Assembly: GCA_965199335.1 (NCBI GenBank)
Contig: CBDAQZ010000003.1
Coordinates: 434,001 to 498,000, forward strand
Direction: 5' to 3'
Length of the DNA stretch: 64,000 nt
Source: CBDAQV01 sp965199335
Lineage (GTDB): Bacteria; Pseudomonadota; Alphaproteobacteria; CALMVH01
In this document: piece by piece, positions 59,319 to 64,000 of the stretch
How the letters are laid out: each line of letters starts with the position of its first letter
Numbering within the stretch: position 1 is the first letter of the stretch
The notes under the pieces: model-generated
Told to the model about the DNA's origin: nothing
Database searches by the model: none
The model's input: the letters and a program-made list of their open reading frames with translations, nothing else
Program-made: the position numbers and the translations under genes

Positions 59319-61262
59319 TTGATCCCCGAACTCGGTCATTTCGCGCTGATCCTCGCCTTCGTGATCGCGGTCGTACAGGCGGCCGTACCGCTGGTCGGCG
59401 CGGCGCGGGCTAACGAGGGGCTTATGCGCGTCGCCCTTCCCGCCGCCGGGCTGCAATTGCTGCTGGTCGGCATCGCCTTCGCCGCGCTGGTCGCCGCCAG
59501 CGTGACCGACGATTTCTCCGTCTCCACCGTCGCGGCCAACAGCCACACGCTGAAGCCGGTGCTGTACAAGATCGCGGGCGTCTGGGGCAATCACGAGGGA
59601 TCGCTGGTGCTGTGGGTGCTGATCCTCGCCTTGTTCGGGGCGCTGGTGGCCGCGTTCGGCGTCATGCCGCTGTCGCTGAAGGCGCGCACGCTGGCGGTGC
59701 AGGCGATGATCGCCGCCGGCTTCCTGGCGTTCATCCTGTTCACCTCCAACCCGTTCCTGCGCGTCTATCCGCCACCACCCAACGGCGTGGGGCTGAACCC
59801 GGTGCTGCAGGATCCCGGCCTCGCCTTCCATCCGCCGTTTCTCTATCTGGGCTATGTCGGATTCTCGATCGTGTTCTCGTTCGCCGTCGCCGCGCTGCTG
59901 GAAGGCACCTGCGACCGCGCCTGGGGCCGCGTCGTGCGGCCCTGGGCGTTGCTGGCGTGGTCGTCGCTGACCGTCGGCATCGCCATGGGCAGCTGGTGGG
60001 CTTACTACACGCTGGGCTGGGGCGGATGGTGGTTCTGGGACCCCGTGGAGAATGCCAGCCTGATGCCGTGGCTTGCCGGCACCGCCCTGCTGCATTGCCT
60101 GTGCGTGGTCGAGAAACGCGCCGCCCTGCGCAGCTGGACGCTGCTGCTGGCGATACTGACCTTCAGCCTGTCGCTGCTTGGCACCTTCCTGGTGCGCTCG
60201 GGCGTGCTGACCTCGGTCCATTCCTTCGCCAACGACCCCAGGCGCGGCTTCTTCATCCTGGTCATGCTGGTGCTGGCGACCGGCGGCGCGCTGACCCTGT
60301 ACGCCCTGCGCGCGCATCGCCTGAAGCTGGGCGGCCTGTTCCTGCCGATCAGCCGTGAGGGGACGCTGGTGCTGAACAACCTGCTGCTGGTCACCGCCAC
60401 CGCCACCGTGTTCACCGGCACGCTGTACCCGCTGTTCCTGGACGAGAGCCGGGGCCACACCGTGTCGGTCGGACCGCCCTATTTCAACCGCACCTTCATC
60501 CCGCTGATGGTCCCGCTACTGATCGCCATGGCGATAGGCCCGCTGCTGGGGTGGAAGCGCGGCGACCTGGCGCCCGCCCTGCAGCGGCTGAAACTGGCAG
60601 CGGTCGTGACAATCGCCGCCGTGATGCTGGCGCTGTACATGCACGGCTTCAAGCCGGCACTGGCGCCGCTGGGCATCTTCCTGGCGGGATGGACGTTCTT
60701 CGGCGCGCTGGCCGAGCCGCTGACGCAGGCGAAATATTCCCCGACACGCCTGATCGCTTTGCCGCGCGAGACATGGGGACGCACGCTGGCCCATGCCGGG
60801 CTGGGCATCGCCATCGCCGGCATGACCGGCTCGGCCCTGTGGATGGGGGAGGCCATCACCACGGTACGCCCCAACGACACCATCCATCTTGCCGGGTACG
60901 ACCTGACCTTTACCGGCGTGCGCAATACGGCAGGCAAGAACTACACCGCCGTCGAGGGCGATTTCGCGGTCAGGCGCGGCGGAACATTCATTGCCGACAT
61001 GCGGCCGCAGCACCGTTTCTACCCGCTGCAGGAACGGTTCACGACCCAGGCCGCCATCCGTACCGACCTGGTCTCGGACCTGTACGTGACGATCGGCGAG
61101 GTTGACCGTGCCGATCCATCGGCCTACGTCACGCGGATGTATTATCATCCCCTGGTGCCATGGATCTGGATCGGCGGCGTTGTCATGGCCTGCGGCGGCC
61201 TGGTGTCGCTTTCGTCCCGCCTGCGTTTTGGCCCAATGCGATTTGGAAAGACCGCCTCATGA
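59319..61262 (+). CDS. ccmF: Cytochrome c haem lyase subunit CcmF
   Basis: 647 aa. Start is a TTG at 59319 (MIPELGHFALILAFV), the usual N-terminus; GGAG at 59305-59308 is about 10 bp upstream and no in-frame ATG fits. At least 13 membrane helices and the WWD motif GWGGWWFWDPVENASLMPW, flanked by haem-ligating histidines. CcmF, with CcmH and CcmI, attaches haem to apocytochrome CXXCH motifs in the periplasm. It follows the inserted TA module by 15 bp and overlaps ccmG by 4 nt. Confidence 0.95.
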   Translation: MIPELGHFALILAFVIAVVQAAVPLVGAARANEGLMRVALPAAGLQLLLVGIAFAALVAASVTDDFSVSTVAANSHTLKPVLYKIAGVWGNHEGSLVLWVLILALFGALVAAFGVMPLSLKARTLAVQAMIAAGFLAFILFTSNPFLRVYPPPPNGVGLNPVLQDPGLAFHPPFLYLGYVGFSIVFSFAVAALLEGTCDRAWGRVVRPWALLAWSSLTVGIAMGSWWAYYTLGWGGWWFWDPVENASLMPWLAGTALLHCLCVVEKRAALRSWTLLLAILTFSLSLLGTFLVRSGVLTSVHSFANDPRRGFFILVMLVLATGGALTLYALRAHRLKLGGLFLPISREGTLVLNNLLLVTATATVFTGTLYPLFLDESRGHTVSVGPPYFNRTFIPLMVPLLIAMAIGPLLGWKRGDLAPALQRLKLAAVVTIAAVMLALYMHGFKPALAPLGIFLAGWTFFGALAEPLTQAKYSPTRLIALPRETWGRTLAHAGLGIAIAGMTGSALWMGEAITTVRPNDTIHLAGYDLTFTGVRNTAGKNYTAVEGDFAVRRGGTFIADMRPQHRFYPLQERFTTQAAIRTDLVSDLYVTIGEVDRADPSAYVTRMYYHPLVPWIWIGGVVMACGGLVSLSSRLRFGPMRFGKTAS

Positions 61263-61792
61263 AGCGTCCGCTGCTGTGGATACCTCTTTTCGCGCTGCTG
61301 GTCCTTACCGGCGTGCTGGGCATGACGCTGTTGCATGGCGGCGATCCCGATGCCGTCGCCTCGCCCCTGACCGGGGAGGTTGCGCCGGCGCTGGACGTGG
61401 CGACGCTGGACGGCGTCGGCCCGCGCCTGACCACGGCGACGCTGAAGGGCAAGCCGCATCTTCTGAACTTCTTCGCCTCGTGGTGCGGCCCGTGTGCCGA
61501 GGAGAATTCCATCCTGATGGGCATCGCCAGAAGTCATCAGATCGACATCCTGGGGGTCGCGATGAAGGATAACGCGGACCCGTTGCACGATTACCTGCGC
61601 CGCCATGGCAACCCCTACGACGTGGTCGCGCTGGACGAGGCAGGACGGACCGCGATCGACTGGGGCGTGTCGGGCGTGCCCGAGACCTTCGCCATCGACG
61701 CCAACGGCATGATCGTCGCCCGTCACGTCGGGCAGCTGGACGACGACGGCGTGGTGCGGCTGATGAAATCGCTGCAACAGCCGGCGAAATGA
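61259..61792 (+). CDS. ccmG: Thiol:disulphide interchange protein CcmG/DsbE
   Basis: 177 aa from ATG 61259, 4-nt overlap with ccmF. One N-terminal membrane anchor and a periplasmic thioredoxin-fold domain: NFFASWCGPCAEEN holds the redox-active CxxC, and GVSGVPETFAID the cis-proline loop (GVPE). It reduces apocytochrome c cysteines so that haem can be attached. Shares the operon with ccmF, ccmH and ccmI. Confidence 0.95.
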   Translation: MKRPLLWIPLFALLVLTGVLGMTLLHGGDPDAVASPLTGEVAPALDVATLDGVGPRLTTATLKGKPHLLNFFASWCGPCAEENSILMGIARSHQIDILGVAMKDNADPLHDYLRRHGNPYDVVALDEAGRTAIDWGVSGVPETFAIDANGMIVARHVGQLDDDGVVRLMKSLQQPAK

Positions 61793-62178
61793 TCTTCCTG
61801 CTGTGGCTGCTGCTGATCGCGGCGCCGGCGCAGGCGGTCGAGCCGTCGGAGATGCTGCACGATCCCGCGCTCGAGGCCCGCGCCCGGGTCATCAGCCATG
61901 AATTGCGCTGCATGGTCTGCCAGAACGAAGACATCGACAGCTCGCAGGCCGATTTCGCCCACGACATGCGGCTGCTGATCCGCGAGCGCCTGGCGCAGGG
62001 CCAGAGCGACCAACAGATCGTCGCCTATATCCGCAGCCGCTACGGCGATTTCGTATTGATGGACCCGCCGTTCGAACCGCGCACCGCCTTGCTGTGGCTG
62101 GCGCCGCCGCTGGCACTGGGGACGGGGGGCGCGATCGTTGTCGTCGCATGGCGCCGCCCGCGCAGGCGGCGCACGTGA
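61789..62178 (+). CDS. ccmH: Cytochrome c maturation protein CcmH
   Basis: 129 aa, overlapping ccmG by 4 nt. A signal sequence (FLLWLLLIAAPAQA) leads to the periplasmic thiol-reductase domain with LRCMVCQNEDID, in which the two cysteines resolve the mixed disulphide of apocytochrome c, then a C-terminal membrane anchor (LLWLAPPLALGTGGAIVVVA). This is the short form without the TPR domain; the TPR part is the separate ccmI that follows. Confidence 0.95.
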   Translation: MIFLLWLLLIAAPAQAVEPSEMLHDPALEARARVISHELRCMVCQNEDIDSSQADFAHDMRLLIRERLAQGQSDQQIVAYIRSRYGDFVLMDPPFEPRTALLWLAPPLALGTGGAIVVVAWRRPRRRRT

Positions 62179-62837
62179 TGCATGGTGTGACAGCCGCGCA
62201 GTTGGTGTTCTGGATCGCCGCCGGGGCGCTGACGGCCCTTGCCGTCACGCTGCTGCTGCGCCCCCTCGTGCCGGCCTCCGGCGCGGCGGCGCGGCGGGCG
62301 GCTTTGGTCGTCATGGGCGTGGTGCCGCTGGCGACGCTGGGACTTTACCTGACGCTCGGCCGCCCCGCGCTGACGCAATGGCGCACGCGCCAGCAACTGC
62401 CGCCGTTCATCGCCGCCTCGGTCGAGAAGATGACGCGCGAGGCGCATGACAATCCGACCGACATCCAGGCCTGGATCCTGCTGGGCGATGTCTACGGCAA
62501 GATCAGGCGCTATGGCGAGGCGGCCGATGCCTATGGCCGCGCCGCCAACCTGGATGACAGGGTTCCGGCCTACAAGGCGATGGTCGGGCAGGTGCTGGTG
62601 ATGCAGAACGGCGGCGCGGTCGGGCCGGATGCGCGCGCCTGGTTCGACCGGGCGAAGGACGATCCGACATCGCGCTACTATCTCGCGCTTGAAAAATCGC
62701 AGCAGGGCGACTGGAAAGGCGCGCTGGCCGACTGGCAGGCGCTGGCCGCCACCGCGCCACCCGAAATCCGAACCGCCATCGCCGCGCGCGTGACCGAGGC
62801 TAACCGTGCGCTCGGTCTGGACGAGCATCCGCGCTGA
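62178..62837 (+). CDS. ccmI: Cytochrome c biogenesis TPR protein CcmI
   Basis: 219 aa; the ATG shares one base with the ccmH stop (TGATG). Two membrane helices (about residues 8-28 and 40-60) are followed by TPR-like helical repeats: NPTDIQAWILLGDVYGKI, YGEAADAYGRAANLD, VPAYKAMVGQVLVMQ. CcmI holds apocytochrome c C-termini for the CcmF/H complex. Last gene of the operon; its 3' end overlaps the converging receiver gene by 38 nt. Confidence 0.92.
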   Translation: MHGVTAAQLVFWIAAGALTALAVTLLLRPLVPASGAAARRAALVVMGVVPLATLGLYLTLGRPALTQWRTRQQLPPFIAASVEKMTREAHDNPTDIQAWILLGDVYGKIRRYGEAADAYGRAANLDDRVPAYKAMVGQVLVMQNGGAVGPDARAWFDRAKDDPTSRYYLALEKSQQGDWKGALADWQALAATAPPEIRTAIAARVTEANRALGLDEHPR

Positions 62838-63285
62838 CCGCGGCCGGTTCGCGCATCTTCGATGCCCATGAGCGCCAGCGTGGGACGCGCGGCGCCCTAT
62901 GCTGTGCCAGTTCGCCATGCAGCCGGTGCGTCGTCAGGGCGTTGTTCACCGTCACGACCAGCCGCGCCATCGGGAACGGCTTCGACAGGAAATCGTGCGC
63001 GCCGTGGCGCATCGCCTCCATGGCGTGATTGATCAGGCTGTAGGGCGTGATGACGATGATGCTGGGCCCGTTCTCGGCGGACTTGATCCGGCGCAGCAGG
63101 CTGGGCGTATCCATGTCGGGAAGGTGCAGCGCCAGCAGCACCAGGGCAAAGGATTTCTTGTCCAGCATCTCATGAACTTCGCTCGCGCTGGTTGCACGCG
63201 CGACCGAGTGGCCGACCGTCTCTAGGGTCGACGCATATATATCCGAAAGAATGGGGCTGTCTTCTGCAAGGAGTATATCGGCCAT
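62800..63285 (-). CDS. Receiver-domain protein lacking the phosphoacceptor aspartate
   Basis: 161 aa from ATG 63285 (MADILLAEDSPILSDIYAST); GAAGG lies about 6-8 bp upstream. The acidic pair E8 D9, the threonine in IIVITPYS and the lysine in DFLSKPF are those of a CheY-like receiver of the NtrC/LuxO type. The normal phosphoacceptor in VLLDLHLP is alanine (LVLLALHLPDMD, A52), from a GCG codon. No AAA+ or DNA-binding domain follows; the tail is short and basic. It is therefore a phosphorylation-independent pseudo-receiver or a broken gene. Confidence 0.82.
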   Translation of the reverse strand: MADILLAEDSPILSDIYASTLETVGHSVARATSASEVHEMLDKKSFALVLLALHLPDMDTPSLLRRIKSAENGPSIIVITPYSLINHAMEAMRHGAHDFLSKPFPMARLVVTVNNALTTHRLHGELAQHRAPRVPRWRSWASKMREPAAVSADARPDRAHG

Positions 63286-63411
63286 GGCACTGCCTTCTTC
63301 GTTGGGCGATACCATTAACCACCTTCCAGCGTATAAATTTACTGAACCGGCAAATGCAACCGTATGTGGTTGAGCCGCCACGACAAGAAATAATACGCAA
63401 CCCGAATATTT

Positions 63412-64000
63412 TCAGGTTGTGGGGGTCGAAAGCGACGTTTCCGGCCGTCGGCTGAGCTGGAGCGCCATGATCGAGGCCGTAACGTTATTCACGATCGCCT
63501 CCACTTCGAACTGGCGGCGCATCAGGTCCAAGGCAACCTTATGAAAATTATCGCCGCCGGACGAGCCGCAATGGTTCTGCAGGATTACCGGAAAGATATT
63601 GTGCCGCCATAGAAAGAAAGCTGCGGCCTGGACGCAGGCATCGGTATCCGTTCCGGCGATCCCGACATGCTTGCAGCCCTCCAGGGCTGCCGCCATTTCC
63701 TCAGGCGGATCATACGAAATATGTTCCATGACATTCCGGACCATAGGACGCAGCGACGGTTCAATATCGGTCTGCGGCGACACCATCACCTCGCTCCAGT
63801 GGAGGTGCTTGGTGAACAGGCTGTCAGGATGGTTCCTGTATTTAAGCCACCAGGTGCGGTCGGCGGGAAAGGAACGCGCCAGATCGCCGACCCTGGATAC
63901 AAGGTCGCGCTGACCGTTCAGGAATCCGTTCTGCATGTCGCCGACGATTAGAGCGTCGACGGGAACCGATTCTATCGAGCTGTCGGCATATTTGCGATGG
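63412..64000 (-). CDS. Isochorismatase-like cysteine hydrolase, 5' end outside window
   Basis: The frame is open from 63412 to the window edge, giving 195 C-terminal codons. The strand ALIVGDMQNGFLNG (catalytic aspartate) precedes the first methionine at 63936, so that ATG cannot be the true start. The catalytic cysteine is in GIAGTDTDACVQAAAFFLW; a lysine in TWWLKYRN may complete the D-K-C triad. Members hydrolyse amides (nicotinamidase, biuret) or vinyl ethers (isochorismate). Which substrate is used here is not decided by the visible part. Confidence 0.82.
   Translation of the reverse strand, partial: HRKYADSSIESVPVDALIVGDMQNGFLNGQRDLVSRVGDLARSFPADRTWWLKYRNHPDSLFTKHLHWSEVMVSPQTDIEPSLRPMVRNVMEHISYDPPEEMAAALEGCKHVGIAGTDTDACVQAAAFFLWRHNIFPVILQNHCGSSGGDNFHKVALDLMRRQFEVEAIVNNVTASIMALQLSRRPETSLSTPTT

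Noticed and set aside
59229..60458. A 409-codon minus-strand frame opposite ccmF
   Set aside because: Composition extremely rich in Gln, Arg, Gly and His; typical shadow of a hydrophobic membrane-protein gene.

Overview
The window is high-GC, densely packed bacterial chromosome, most likely from an alphaproteobacterium. The supporting context is a lytic transglycosylase / dapA / smpB neighbourhood, a ccmC-D-E ... F-G-H-I cytochrome c maturation operon, a zf-CHCC mini-protein, an RHH_4 protein and a DUF465 gene beside purEK. Genus cannot be fixed from the sequence alone. I see no rRNA, tRNA, CRISPR array, integrase or transposase.

Layout. 1-2 kb: a divergent pair, a CrtI-type carotenoid desaturase (cut by the left edge) and an aldehyde dehydrogenase. 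2-8.5 kb: a DEAD-box helicase, an SDR, then a leftward lipid cluster read DUF2177 - FAD oxidoreductase - DUF1365 - cyclopropane-synthase-like methyltransferase; the last gene carries an apparent frameshift at its 5' end. 8.6-25.5 kb: clpB, a PAS/HisKA_2 histidine kinase, an ABC exporter, a two-domain glycosyltransferase, an NlpC/P60 peptidase coupled to an LD-carboxypeptidase, three uncharacterised mostly helical proteins, an alpha/beta hydrolase, a soluble lytic transglycosylase, dapA and smpB. 25.5-29.8 kb: a large secreted multidomain GH5 glycanase with a type I secretion-like C-terminus, then interspersed repeats that flank a decayed transglutaminase-like gene. 29.8-33.7 kb: icd and a LOG-family gene, a small lipoprotein, an RHH protein and a lower-GC fumC.

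33.7-40.8 kb holds the most unusual block: five tandem, 4-nt-overlapping paralogues of a polytopic GT-C/ArnT-like glycosyltransferase that share a C-terminal domain with two invariant cysteines. Then come purK, purE, DUF465 and a 6-phosphofructokinase. 43.8-55.8 kb: a glycine-zipper membrane protein, an NmrA/QorB-type oxidoreductase with a candidate operator, a GAF histidine kinase, a Tat-exported SDR, a cupin, an LpxH-like phosphoesterase, a patatin-like protein, a GNAT acetyltransferase and DNA polymerase I, whose proofreading residues appear lost. 55.8-63 kb: a zinc-finger mini-protein, a secreted helical-barrel protein and the ccm operon, interrupted between ccmE and ccmF by a ParD/ParE-type toxin-antitoxin pair. 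The right end holds a receiver protein lacking its phosphoacceptor aspartate and an isochorismatase-like hydrolase cut by the window edge.

The strongest leads are the five-copy GT-C array, the C-terminally related helical proteins with matching TTGACA-N17-TATTAA promoters, the degenerate exonuclease domain of PolA, the TA pair inside the ccm operon, and the near-identical repeats bracketing the broken transglutaminase gene.
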